Assembly (NCBI GenBank): GCA_039180875.1
Contig: JBCDCY010000013.1
Span: 52,293-116,292, forward strand
DNA length: 64,000 bases
Source of the DNA: JBCDCY01 sp039180875
Lineage (GTDB): Bacteria; Pseudomonadota; Alphaproteobacteria; Rhodobacterales; Rhodobacteraceae
Direction of reading: 5' to 3'
Both the position numbers and the translations under genes were made by a program. Of this stretch, positions 15,307 to 23,634 are shown piece after piece (positions within the stretch are counted from its first letter, which is position 1; every line of letters begins with the position of its first letter). The notes beneath the pieces were generated by a model. That model saw only the letters and a program-made list of their open reading frames with translations. It did not search any database and was not told the origin of the DNA.

Positions 15307-17148
15307 ATGTTTCAGAGGCTCATCGCCCTCACCCTCGCGCTGGCACTCGTCGGCTGCGACGAGGCGGAGAACGAGATCACCTTCGGCGCCAAGAACTTCG
15401 GCGAGAGCCGGGTGCTGGCGCACATGATGGCCGAACTGGCCCGGAGCGAAGGCCTGCCCGTCGCTGGGGTCGTCGACTACGACAACACCCAGGCAATCCA
15501 GGAGGCTTTGAAGCGCGGCGATATCGACGCCTACCCCGAGTACAACGGCACCGGTCTGGTGATGCTCGGCCAGAACCCGATGGCCGATGGGGAGGCGGCG
15601 ACGGCCCGGGTAAAGGAGCTCTACGAGCCCCTCGGCTTCTCCTGGCGGGAGAAGTTCGGCTTTGCCAACAACTACGGCCTCGTCATGCGGGCCGAGCGTG
15701 CCGCCGAGCTGGGCGTGACCACGATGACGGAACTCGTCTCCCGCGCCGGCGATCTCGCGATCGGGGTGGAGGACGACTTCACCCGCCGTCCCCTCGACGG
15801 GTTCGAGCCGATGCGCCAGCGCTACGGCTTCGCCTTCGGCTCGGTGGTCGAGGTGCCGCTCAGCGAACGGGCGGTGCTCTATGATCAGCTGATCGACGGC
15901 AGCCTGGATGTGGTGGAGGGCTTCACCACCGACGGCCAGATCGCAGACTACGGCCTGGTCGTCCTCCGCGACGATCTGAGCTTCTTCCCGGTCTACGACG
16001 CATCGCCCGTCGCCCGGGCCGCGGCGCTCTCCGAGCATGCGGGCCTCGGCGCCGCGCTCGATGCGCTGGGCGGCCGGATCGACGGGGCGCTGATGCAGGA
16101 GCTCAACGGCAAGGTCGACATCGAGGGCCGCGCGCCCCAGGCCGTGGCCCGCGATGCGCTCGCCCAGCTCGATCTGATCGCGGCCGGCGCGGTCGAGGCG
16201 GGGGAGCCGCTGCTGATCTCCGCCTCCACCGACGTGAGCGACGGCGCTGCGGCGACCACGGCGCTTCGCGCCACCCGCGACGCCTTCACCGGGCAGGACA
16301 TCCAGATCGCCCCCACGGCCAATCCGCTCGACCTGGTGGCCTCGGGCGAGGCCCGGCTCGCTTTGGTGAGCTCGGAGGCTTTCTTCGACCTCTCGGGTGC
16401 GGCGCCGTCGCGGGATAGCCGGTTCGAGGCGGTGGCGGCGGTCGACCAGAACCTGGTTCATGTGCTCGCCCGGCTCGACGGGCCGACCAACCTCGGCGCC
16501 GTCACGGGCCTGGTGACGGGGTCGGAGGGCTCCTCCTCCCACCGGGTGGCGCGCATCCTCGTCGACGGGCTGGGCCTGTCGGCTGCGATCCGTACCGCAG
16601 ACGTCGCCTCGACCGAAGATCTGCTCGCTGGCCTCGGTGAGGGTTCGACCGAGGCGGCGATCGTCTTCGCGCCTGAGGGCGACCGGGCGATCATCGACGC
16701 CCTCGCCGACGGGACCTTGCGCCTGCTACCGGTGCTGAACTGGAGCGACGGGCCCAACCTGGTGAAGTACCCCTTCATGCGGCCGACCCGGATCGCCGGC
16801 GGCACCTATTCCAGCCAGTTCTCGGCGGTCGAGACCCTGGGGGCGCAGCTCGTCCTGGCCGGGCCCACCGACCTGGGCGCGGGCGACGTGGTGGGCGATC
16901 AGGGGCCGAGCTCGATCGCCACCACCCTCACCCCGATCTCCTCGACCGCGGTGATGGCGCTCAACGCCTCGATCCCCGGCACGCTTCTGATTGACCCGAC
17001 GCTGCAGCAGGCGGCGGCGCTGGCGCCCGCCCTGCCGGAGCCGCCAGCCTCGATCAACCCGGCCGCCGACATCTCCATCCTGAACCTGCTCGTCGTCTGC
17101 CTGCTGGTCTGGCTGGTCTGGCTGTTCGTGCGTCCCGAATATCGCTGA
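15307..17148 (+). CDS. Two-domain periplasmic substrate-binding lipoprotein with C-terminal membrane helix (OpuAC-type)
   Basis: A 613-residue protein. It begins with a lipoprotein signal whose lipobox LVGC places the acylated cysteine at 17. Domain 1 (about 24-290) is an OpuAC/ProX-type betaine-binding domain, seen in TFGAKNFGESRVLAHMMAEL, DYDNTQAIQEALKRGDIDAYPEY and the GFTTDGQI loop. Domain 2 (about 300-530) has the layout of TAXI/NMT1-like binding proteins (QIAPTANPLDLVASGEARLALV). A single hydrophobic helix (about 589-608) ends the protein. A lipid anchor plus a C-terminal helix, two fused binding domains, and a BCCT rather than ABC partner make this unusual. GGGAGGGCTGGAG precedes the ATG. 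Confidence 0.85.
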   Translation: MFQRLIALTLALALVGCDEAENEITFGAKNFGESRVLAHMMAELARSEGLPVAGVVDYDNTQAIQEALKRGDIDAYPEYNGTGLVMLGQNPMADGEAATARVKELYEPLGFSWREKFGFANNYGLVMRAERAAELGVTTMTELVSRAGDLAIGVEDDFTRRPLDGFEPMRQRYGFAFGSVVEVPLSERAVLYDQLIDGSLDVVEGFTTDGQIADYGLVVLRDDLSFFPVYDASPVARAAALSEHAGLGAALDALGGRIDGALMQELNGKVDIEGRAPQAVARDALAQLDLIAAGAVEAGEPLLISASTDVSDGAAATTALRATRDAFTGQDIQIAPTANPLDLVASGEARLALVSSEAFFDLSGAAPSRDSRFEAVAAVDQNLVHVLARLDGPTNLGAVTGLVTGSEGSSSHRVARILVDGLGLSAAIRTADVASTEDLLAGLGEGSTEAAIVFAPEGDRAIIDALADGTLRLLPVLNWSDGPNLVKYPFMRPTRIAGGTYSSQFSAVETLGAQLVLAGPTDLGAGDVVGDQGPSSIATTLTPISSTAVMALNASIPGTLLIDPTLQQAAALAPALPEPPASINPAADISILNLLVVCLLVWLVWLFVRPEYR

Positions 17149-17164
17149 TCCCCGGGAGGGTGCC

Positions 17165-17617
17165 GTGGCAGAGACAATCCTAACCCCGATCGACCTGACC
17201 GAGATGGAGACCTCGGCCAAGGTGCTCGAGACCGCCGTGCAGTTCGCCGAGATCAAGAAGGGTGCCTTGGTCGCGCTCACCGTGGTGCCCGACATCGTCG
17301 CCGGCATCGACTTCCGATATGCCATCCGGGGCGAGACCGGCGGCTCGGCGGGGCTCAACATGGAGAAGATCGTCGCCGACGCCCTGGCGCGGCTGAACGA
17401 AGTGATCGAGCAGCACACGCCGAGCGGCATGAAGGTCCGCACCATCGCGCGGCACGGCCCGATCTATGAGGAGATCCTGGACGTCGCCAAAAGCGTGGGT
17501 GCCACCCAGATCGTGATGGGCGCGCATAACCCGGGCCTGGCCGACTTCATGCTCGGCTCGAACACCGACCGGGTGATGCGCCACGCCAAATGCTCGGTGA
17601 GCGTCGTCCGCGGATAG
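17165..17617 (+). CDS. Universal stress protein (UspA) family
   Basis: A 150-residue single Usp domain starting at GTG 17165 behind a GGGAGG site. The C-terminal GAHNPGLADFMLGSNTDRVM is the nucleotide-binding glycine loop (G-x4-G-x6-GS), and the strand end is CSVSVVRG, so ATP binding is expected. It lies 16 bases after the binding-protein gene and completes the BCCT operon. An ATP-binding UspA (TeaD) regulates the ectoine TRAP transporter TeaABC; by analogy this protein may tune the BCCT carrier to energy state. Confidence 0.9.
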   Translation: MAETILTPIDLTEMETSAKVLETAVQFAEIKKGALVALTVVPDIVAGIDFRYAIRGETGGSAGLNMEKIVADALARLNEVIEQHTPSGMKVRTIARHGPIYEEILDVAKSVGATQIVMGAHNPGLADFMLGSNTDRVMRHAKCSVSVVRG

Positions 17618-17713
17618 GCTGCGCTTGCACCACATGCCCGGGTCCAATTGGCCTGGGCGAGGGCGCACGCCGCCCCTTTCTCTCGGCTCCCGACCGGGGC
17701 ATATATCGGGGCG

Positions 17714-19567
17714 ATGACCCAGAAACCCGAGAACCCGGCGGAGCCGTTCAAGAAGGCACTGGGCGAGGCGACCCGCGCCATGGCCAACGATGCGGAGCTG
17801 GCGGTCAGCTTCTCCGTCGATCCGCCGGGATTGTCGAACGACACGGCGCGCCTGCCCCAGGTGACCCGGCGCATGACCCGGGGCGAGGTCGATCTGGCCC
17901 GCGGCGTCGCCGATGCCTACGCGCTCCGCCGCCGCTTCCATAGCGACAGCACCCACGCCCATTACCTCCCCGCGGGCCAGATGGCGCGGGAACTCTACGA
18001 GGCGATGGAGACCGCTCGGTGTGAGGCGATGGGCGCCCGCACCATGCCGGGCACCGCCCAGAACATCGACGCCAAGATCGCGGAGGAGGCAAAGCGCCTC
18101 GGCTACGGCGATCTCGACGCCCAGTCCGACGCGCCGCTGCCCGCGGCCGTCGGCTACTACATCCGCAACCTCGCCACCGGGCGGGAGCTGCCGGCGGGGG
18201 CGGACAAGGTGCTCGACCTCTGGCGCGGCCATCTCGACGGCCGGACGGGGGAGAGTTGTACGGAGCTCGAGGCCATCCTCTCCGACCAGCGGGCCTTCGC
18301 GCGCTTCGCCCGCCAGGTGATCGACGATCTGGGCTTCGGCGACCAGCTTGGCGACGATCCCGACGACGACCAGCCGGACGACGATGAGAGCGGTGAGGAC
18401 GAGGCGGAGGAGGAGCAGGGCGACGGCGCCAACGACCAGCCCGAGGCGAGCGACGATCAGCCCGACGAGCCCGACAGCAGCGAGGCGCAGGAGGTCGACC
18501 CCTCCCAGATACAGGCCACGGTCGATGCCACCGACGAGATGGACATGGACGAGGAGATGGAGGAGCTCGACGGCGAGCCCCCGCTCGACCCGCCGATGCC
18601 GCCGCCCCATTCGGATGCCGATCCGAACTACGCCGTGTTCAGCACCGCCTTCGACGAGGAGATCATGGCGGACGAGCTCGCCGATGCGGCGGAGCTTGAG
18701 CGCCTGCGCGCCTACCTCGACCAGCAGCTCGAGCCGTTGAAGGGCGCCGTCTCGCGCCTCGCCAACCGCTTGCAGCGCCGGCTCCAGGCCCAGCAGAACC
18801 GCTCCTGGGACTTCGATAAGGAGGAGGGGATCCTCGACGCCGGCCGCTTGGCCCGGGTGGTGGCGAACCCGACGACGCCGCTCTCCTTCAAGGTGGAGCG
18901 CGATACCGAGTTTCGCGACACCGTCGTGACGCTGCTGCTCGACAACTCCGGCTCCATGCGCGGGCGGCCGATCTCCATCGCGGCGATCTGCGCCGATGTG
19001 CTCGCCCGCACGCTGGAGCGCTGCGGGGTGAAGTGCGAGATCCTGGGCTTCACCACGCGCGCCTGGAAGGGCGGTCAGGTGCGGGAGGCCTGGCTGAAGG
19101 CCGGCCGGCCGGCCAATCCCGGGCGGCTGAATGACCTGCGCCACATCGTCTACAAATCGGCCGATGCGCCGTGGCGGCGGACCCGCCCGAATCTCGGCCT
19201 GATGATGAAAGAAGGGCTCCTGAAGGAGAACATCGACGGGGAGGCGCTGGAATGGGCCCATCGCCGCCTGACCGGCCGGCCGGAGGCGCGGCGCATCCTG
19301 ATGGTGATCTCCGACGGGGCGCCGGTGGATGACGCGACCCTGTCGGTGAACGCAGCCAACTACCTGGAAAAGCACCTTCGCGATGTGATCGCCATGGTAG
19401 AGCGGCGGCGGGCGGTGGAGCTGATCGCCATCGGCATCGGCCACGACGTCACCCGCTACTACCAGCGAGCGGTGACGATCACCGATGTCGAACAGCTCGC
19501 CGGTGCGATGACGGAGCAGTTGGCCGCCCTCTTCGACCACGCCGGCCCCCGCCGCTTCGCCGCCTGA
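17714..19567 (+). CDS. cobT: Cobaltochelatase subunit CobT
   Basis: A 617-residue subunit of the aerobic CobN-CobS-CobT chelatase, which inserts Co2+ into hydrogenobyrinic acid a,c-diamide during vitamin B12 synthesis. The N-terminal region is helical; residues about 210-300 are a very acidic linker; the C-terminal von Willebrand A domain carries the MIDAS motif DNSGS (410-414). The ATG at 17714 (MTQKPENPAEPFKKALGEA) matches the usual family start; an upstream in-frame ATG at 17648 adds low-complexity residues. CobS, its AAA+ partner, is not in the window. B12 supply fits a neighbouring corrinoid methyltransferase. Confidence 0.93.
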   Translation: MTQKPENPAEPFKKALGEATRAMANDAELAVSFSVDPPGLSNDTARLPQVTRRMTRGEVDLARGVADAYALRRRFHSDSTHAHYLPAGQMARELYEAMETARCEAMGARTMPGTAQNIDAKIAEEAKRLGYGDLDAQSDAPLPAAVGYYIRNLATGRELPAGADKVLDLWRGHLDGRTGESCTELEAILSDQRAFARFARQVIDDLGFGDQLGDDPDDDQPDDDESGEDEAEEEQGDGANDQPEASDDQPDEPDSSEAQEVDPSQIQATVDATDEMDMDEEMEELDGEPPLDPPMPPPHSDADPNYAVFSTAFDEEIMADELADAAELERLRAYLDQQLEPLKGAVSRLANRLQRRLQAQQNRSWDFDKEEGILDAGRLARVVANPTTPLSFKVERDTEFRDTVVTLLLDNSGSMRGRPISIAAICADVLARTLERCGVKCEILGFTTRAWKGGQVREAWLKAGRPANPGRLNDLRHIVYKSADAPWRRTRPNLGLMMKEGLLKENIDGEALEWAHRRLTGRPEARRILMVISDGAPVDDATLSVNAANYLEKHLRDVIAMVERRRAVELIAIGIGHDVTRYYQRAVTITDVEQLAGAMTEQLAALFDHAGPRRFAA

Positions 19568-19570
19568 CCC

Positions 19571-19587
19571 CGCGGCGCCAAGCCGCG
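19571..19587 (+). terminator. Short hairpin after cobT
   Basis: CGCGGC-gccaa-GCCGCG, a 6-base perfect stem with a 5-base loop starting 4 bases after the cobT stop. No U-tract. It could end or slow transcription before metG. Confidence 0.35.
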
Positions 19588-19656
19588 ACCGTGATCGCAG
19601 GGTGACGTCGCCCCCCAGCGCGGCTAAGACGGGCAGAGCGGACGCGACGGATCGGC

Positions 19657-21387
19657 ATGGCACGTTTCCTCATCACCTCGGCGCTGCCCTACATCAATGG
19701 GGTAAAGCACCTCGGCAATCTGGTCGGCTCCCAACTGCCGGCCGACGCTTATGCGCGCTACCTCCGCGCGCGGGGCCACGAGGTGATGTTCATCTGCGCC
19801 ACGGATGAGCATGGCACGCCGGCGGAGCTTGCGGCGGCCAAGGCCGGGCAGCCGGTGGCCGAGTATTGCGCCGAGATGTGGGGCGTGCAGAAGCGGCTGG
19901 CTGACGGCTTCCATCTCTCCTTTGACCATTATGGCCGCTCATCCTCTGCCCGGAACCATGCGCTCACCCAGCATTTCGCGGGCCGGCTGGCCGATGCCGG
20001 GCTGATCGCCGAGGTGGCGGAGCGCCAGGTCTACTCGCCGGCCGACGGCCGCTTCCTGCCCGACCGCTATATCGAGGGGACCTGCCCGAATTGCGGCTAT
20101 GAACGGGCCCGCGGCGATCAGTGCGAGAACTGCACCATTCAGCTCAACCCCACCGATCTGATCAATCCGCGCTCCGCCATCTCCGGCGCCACGGATCTGG
20201 AGGAGCGGGAGACGACGCACCTCTACCTCCGCCAATCCGCCATGCGGGACCGGCTGGACGCCTGGATCGACAGCAAGAGGGACTGGCCGATCCTCACCAC
20301 CTCCATCGCCAAGAAATGGCTGCATGACGGCGACGGCCTGCAGGATCGCGGCATCACCCGCGATCTCGACTGGGGCGTGCCGGTGCGCCGGGGGTCCGAG
20401 CCCTGGCCGGGGATGGAGGAGAAGGTCTTCTACGTCTGGTTCGACGCGCCGATCGAGTACATCGCCGCCACGGCCGAATGGGCCGATGCGACGGGCCGGG
20501 AGGAGTCCTCGTGGCGGCGCTGGTGGCGCACGGACGAGGGGGCGGAGGATGTGCGCTACGTCCAGTTCATGGGCAAGGACAACGTGCCCTTCCACACCCT
20601 CTCCTTCCCCGTGACGATCATCGGCTCGGGCGAGCCGTGGAAGCTCGTCGACTACATCAAGTCCTTCAATTACCTCAATTATGAGGGCGGGCAGTTCTCC
20701 ACCAGCCAGGGCCGCGGCGTCTTCATGGACGCCGCGCTCGACGTGCTGCCGGCCGATCTCTGGCGCTGGTGGCTGCTCGCGAACTGCCCCGAAAGCTCCG
20801 ACACCGAGTTCACCTGGGAGGGGTTCCAGGCCGGCGTGAATAAAGACCTGGCTGACGTCCTCGGCAACTTCGTCAGCCGGGTGACGAAGTTCTGCCGCTC
20901 CCGCTTCGGCGAGGTCGTGCCGGAGGGCGGCGCGGAGACGGAGCTCGAGGCCCGATTGCGCCAGGCCCTCACCACCCGCCTCGCCGCCTACGAGGCCCAT
21001 TGGGAGGCGATCGAGGTCCGTAAGGCGGCGGCGGAGCTCCGTGCGATCTGGGTGCTCGGCAACGAATACTTGCAGGAAGCGGAGCCCTGGGCCGTCTTCA
21101 AGCAGGACCCGGCGCGGGCGGCGGCAATCATCCGGCTCTCCCTCAACCTGATCCGGCTCTACGCCATCCTCTCCCAACCCTTCATTCCGGAGACGGCGGC
21201 TCGCCTGCTGGCGACGCTCGGCATCCCCGAGCAAGGGCTCGACTGGGCCGAGAGCGTCGAGGCGGCGCTCAGCGCATTGCCGCCCGGCCACGCCTTCACC
21301 GTGCCCGAAAACCTGTTCGACAAGATCACCGACGAGGGACGCACGGCGCTGGAGACCCGCTTCTCCGGCCAGCCCGACGCCGCCTGA
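19657..21387 (+). CDS. metG: Methionyl-tRNA synthetase
   Basis: A 576-residue class I synthetase that charges tRNA-Met. The HIGH-type motif is HLGN (18-21); the zinc-binding CPNCG and CENC pairs lie near 145-161; the KMSKS-type loop is FSTSQGRG (347-354). The loop lysine positions are replaced, a variant I associate with alphaproteobacterial MetRS. There is no C-terminal tRNA-binding OB domain, and the length fits the short form. It stands alone, separated from cobT by 89 bases. Confidence 0.95.
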   Translation: MARFLITSALPYINGVKHLGNLVGSQLPADAYARYLRARGHEVMFICATDEHGTPAELAAAKAGQPVAEYCAEMWGVQKRLADGFHLSFDHYGRSSSARNHALTQHFAGRLADAGLIAEVAERQVYSPADGRFLPDRYIEGTCPNCGYERARGDQCENCTIQLNPTDLINPRSAISGATDLEERETTHLYLRQSAMRDRLDAWIDSKRDWPILTTSIAKKWLHDGDGLQDRGITRDLDWGVPVRRGSEPWPGMEEKVFYVWFDAPIEYIAATAEWADATGREESSWRRWWRTDEGAEDVRYVQFMGKDNVPFHTLSFPVTIIGSGEPWKLVDYIKSFNYLNYEGGQFSTSQGRGVFMDAALDVLPADLWRWWLLANCPESSDTEFTWEGFQAGVNKDLADVLGNFVSRVTKFCRSRFGEVVPEGGAETELEARLRQALTTRLAAYEAHWEAIEVRKAAAELRAIWVLGNEYLQEAEPWAVFKQDPARAAAIIRLSLNLIRLYAILSQPFIPETAARLLATLGIPEQGLDWAESVEAALSALPPGHAFTVPENLFDKITDEGRTALETRFSGQPDAA

Positions 21388-21524
21388 CGTGGCGTGATCC
21401 TCAACCGGCGAGTGCGCTAGCGCACAGGCAACCGGAGGTGGAGCGCGCTACGGTCTCGCTACGAATTGTGGGGCGTGGTGGTGCACGTGCTAGGTGAATA
21501 TTCTCTCCCGGGCGGGGTCTGACG

Positions 21525-22043
21525 ATGTATTTCGGCTCACGCCCGGGGCCTTTCCCCGACGAAACAGGCGACGATCGGCGGGCGACGTATGACCCTCCAT
21601 CGGCTAGGACGGAGGTGGTCGACCGCACTGTGGCGATAGACCCTGGAATAGAGCCCTTCCCCTGGAAGGGCGGCGACGTGGTTCGCCTCGCCCGTCTGCA
21701 CGGCCGAGCACTCAGCGTCTTTACCCGTCTGCTACCGCGCTGTCAGTTCATCAAGGCGCCCGCCGGCACGGTGGTGCAGCGGGCGGGCGTCGTGCCGAAG
21801 GCGGCGCTCTATCTGATGGACGGGCGGGCGCTGGTCCAGGGCTTGGGTCTGGTCGATCCGCTCGCGCCGGGCCATCTGATCGGGGCGGAGGCGGCCCTCG
21901 CCGGACGTCCCGCCACCTTCCATTTGGTGGCAGAGGCCGAGGCGCAGTTCGCGGCCTGGCGGCCCGAAGATCTGCGCACCCTGCTCGCCGTCGCCAAGCC
22001 CGCCCGGGTCGCACCGGCTCCCGCCGTGCTGCCCGCCGGCTAG
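21525..22043 (+). CDS. Cyclic-nucleotide-binding-like domain protein
   Basis: A 172-residue protein. After a ~45-residue disordered, charged N-terminus, residues about 55-155 follow the CRP-type beta-roll: APAGTVVQRAGVVPKAALYLMDGRALV, then LAPGHLIGAEAALAGRPATFHLVAEAEAQFAAWRPEDLRTLL. The phosphate-binding cassette keeps the glycines, a glutamate and an arginine (GRPATF), so cNMP binding is possible. No DNA-binding domain follows. It precedes a class III cyclase on the same strand. Real but uncharacterised; the start codon is uncertain. Confidence 0.62.
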   Translation: MYFGSRPGPFPDETGDDRRATYDPPSARTEVVDRTVAIDPGIEPFPWKGGDVVRLARLHGRALSVFTRLLPRCQFIKAPAGTVVQRAGVVPKAALYLMDGRALVQGLGLVDPLAPGHLIGAEAALAGRPATFHLVAEAEAQFAAWRPEDLRTLLAVAKPARVAPAPAVLPAG

Positions 22044-22368
22044 ATGCCCCTACGCGGAAAATCGCGAAAAACCGTGGAGATGCATGCGCCTAGGGCTCGG
22101 GCAAGACCGAGCCCCCTGAGCTTCGGCGGGGGTGTCGACATCCATGCCAGCGTCGCCACGCCCGAAGGGCCGTATGCCTCCGGCGAGGACACTTGACCCA
22201 GCAAGAACGCCACATGGCCTTCGCAGTGGCTCAAATATCCACGGCCGAGGCGCCGGCCAGCGGACCCGTGTCGCCGCGCACCCGCCCCTTGGCCTGACCT
22301 GGCGACAAGCCGCGATTAGCCGCCCTTGACCGCTTCTCATCGCGCGCCGCTGCGCTTATCTCACTCCT
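22044..22368. other. Intergenic region between cNMP-binding-like gene and cyclase
   Basis: 325 bases without a supported gene. The main content is an inverted pair of a ~34-base element (22176-22207 and 22218-22251), which matches another pair at 54349-54412. The rest probably holds the cyclase promoter; I see no strong -35/-10 pair. Confidence 0.6.
22176..22251. repeat. Inverted pair of ~34-base intergenic repeat, locus A
   Basis: Left arm 22176-22207 begins GCCTCCGGCGAGGACACTTG. Right arm 22218-22251, read on the minus strand, begins GCCTCGGCCGTGGATATTTG and continues AGCCACTGCGAAGG. The arms face each other across about 10 bases, a BIME-like layout. The right arm shares 13 identical bases (CCTTCGCAGTGGC) with the right arm of locus B at 54379. 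Confidence 0.65.
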
Positions 22369-23634
22369 ATGGAACACGGTGTCACCATCGAGCATGTGGA
22401 GGACTGGCTGATCGGCGAGGCGCTCGGCGATCCCGACATCCTGCTCCTCTTCGAAAATCTCTGCCGGCGGCTGAACGCGGCCGGCATCCCGCTCGACCGC
22501 GCGTCGGTCACTTGGCCGACGCTGCATCCGCTCTTTCGGGCAGAACAGATCCTCTGGCGGAAGGAGGGGGGCTGCGAGCTCTTCCAATATGCCTTGGAGG
22601 AGGGTTTGGCCGAGGCCTGGCTAAAAAGCCCATTTCACTACGCCCTGGTCAATCACCTGGACATGATGCGCCGACGTCTGATCGGGCCCGAGATGCTGGT
22701 CGACTTCGAGGTGTTGGAGGAGTTTCGCGACGACGGCTACACCGACTACCTGCTGACGTCGACCGATTTCCAGATCGCCAACGTCAACAGCTTCGCGCGG
22801 GGCGATACCGGCATCATAGCAAGCTGGGCGACCCAGCGAGAGGACGGCTTCGCCGAGAGCGACATGCAGGCGCTGACCCGGATCCAGCGGATCTTCGCCG
22901 TGGCCTGCCGCGCCTCCATCCAGCAGCGCATCATGAACAACATCGCCCAGGCCTATCTCGGCCGCATCGGGGCGGAGCGGGTGCTGTCCGGCAATATCCG
23001 CCTCGGCGATGGGGAGCGCATCCGGGCGATCGTCTGGTTCTCCGACCTCCGCGGCTCCTCCTGGCTGTCCTTCCGGATGGCGCCCGATGCCTATCTGGCA
23101 ATGCTGCGGAAGTACTATGCCTGCACCGCCCAATCGGTGATCGACGAAGGGGGCGAGGTGCTGGATTTCATCGGTGACGGTGTGCTCGGCATCTTCCCGG
23201 TGAAGGGCGATTTCGGCCTGCCCGACGCGGTGAACGCCGCGACCCGGGCGATGGAGACGGCGCTGCGCCGCGGCGATGCCTTGGCGGCGGAGCGGCAGGC
23301 GGCTGAGCCGGAGATCAGCTTCTCCGTCGTCATGGCGGCGGGCGAGGTGATGTTCGGCAATGTGGGCGTCGATGCCCGCCTGGTCTTCACCGCGATCGGC
23401 GAGACGGTGAACATCGTCACCCGCATCGACGATCTGACCAAAACGCTGGGCCGCTCGGTCCTGGTGACGGAGGAGATCGCCCAGGTCGATCCCGATCACT
23501 GGCTCAGCGTCGGCCAGCAGGCGATCCCGGGCATGAACACCTCCCGCGCGCTCTATGCCCGGGCCTGTGAGGTCGACCGCTTCGACAACGACGCTTTGGT
23601 GGAACGCATGCGGGCGGCGTTGGAGGCGAGCTAA
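22369..23634 (+). CDS. Class III adenylate/guanylate cyclase
   Basis: A 421-residue soluble protein with an N-terminal ~190-residue sensory region of unknown type and a C-terminal class III catalytic domain. Metal-binding aspartates are D226 (WFSDLRGSS) and D270 (DFIGDGVLGIF); the dimer/transition-state segment is FGNVGVDARLVFTAIGETVN. The purine-specifying position just before IGD, usually Lys in adenylate cyclases, reads as LDF here, so ATP versus GTP preference is open. It may supply the ligand for the binding-domain protein 325 bases upstream. Its stop overlaps the convergent dehydrogenase by 4 bases. Confidence 0.9.
   Translation: MEHGVTIEHVEDWLIGEALGDPDILLLFENLCRRLNAAGIPLDRASVTWPTLHPLFRAEQILWRKEGGCELFQYALEEGLAEAWLKSPFHYALVNHLDMMRRRLIGPEMLVDFEVLEEFRDDGYTDYLLTSTDFQIANVNSFARGDTGIIASWATQREDGFAESDMQALTRIQRIFAVACRASIQQRIMNNIAQAYLGRIGAERVLSGNIRLGDGERIRAIVWFSDLRGSSWLSFRMAPDAYLAMLRKYYACTAQSVIDEGGEVLDFIGDGVLGIFPVKGDFGLPDAVNAATRAMETALRRGDALAAERQAAEPEISFSVVMAAGEVMFGNVGVDARLVFTAIGETVNIVTRIDDLTKTLGRSVLVTEEIAQVDPDHWLSVGQQAIPGMNTSRALYARACEVDRFDNDALVERMRAALEAS

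Noticed and set aside
13690..16542. 950-codon open frame on the minus strand across the BCCT and binding-protein genes
   Set aside because: It is antisense to two clearly recognisable proteins and arises from the high third-position GC; the translation is Arg/His/Gly-rich and shows no domain.
17180..19663. 827-codon minus-strand frame over uspA and cobT
   Set aside because: Same GC-driven shadow effect; it crosses gene boundaries and has no start site or motif.
21412..21425. 14-base palindrome GTGCGCTAGCGCAC after metG as a terminator
   Set aside because: It has no loop space and no U-tract; a chance GC palindrome or protein site is as likely, so it is not listed as a terminator.
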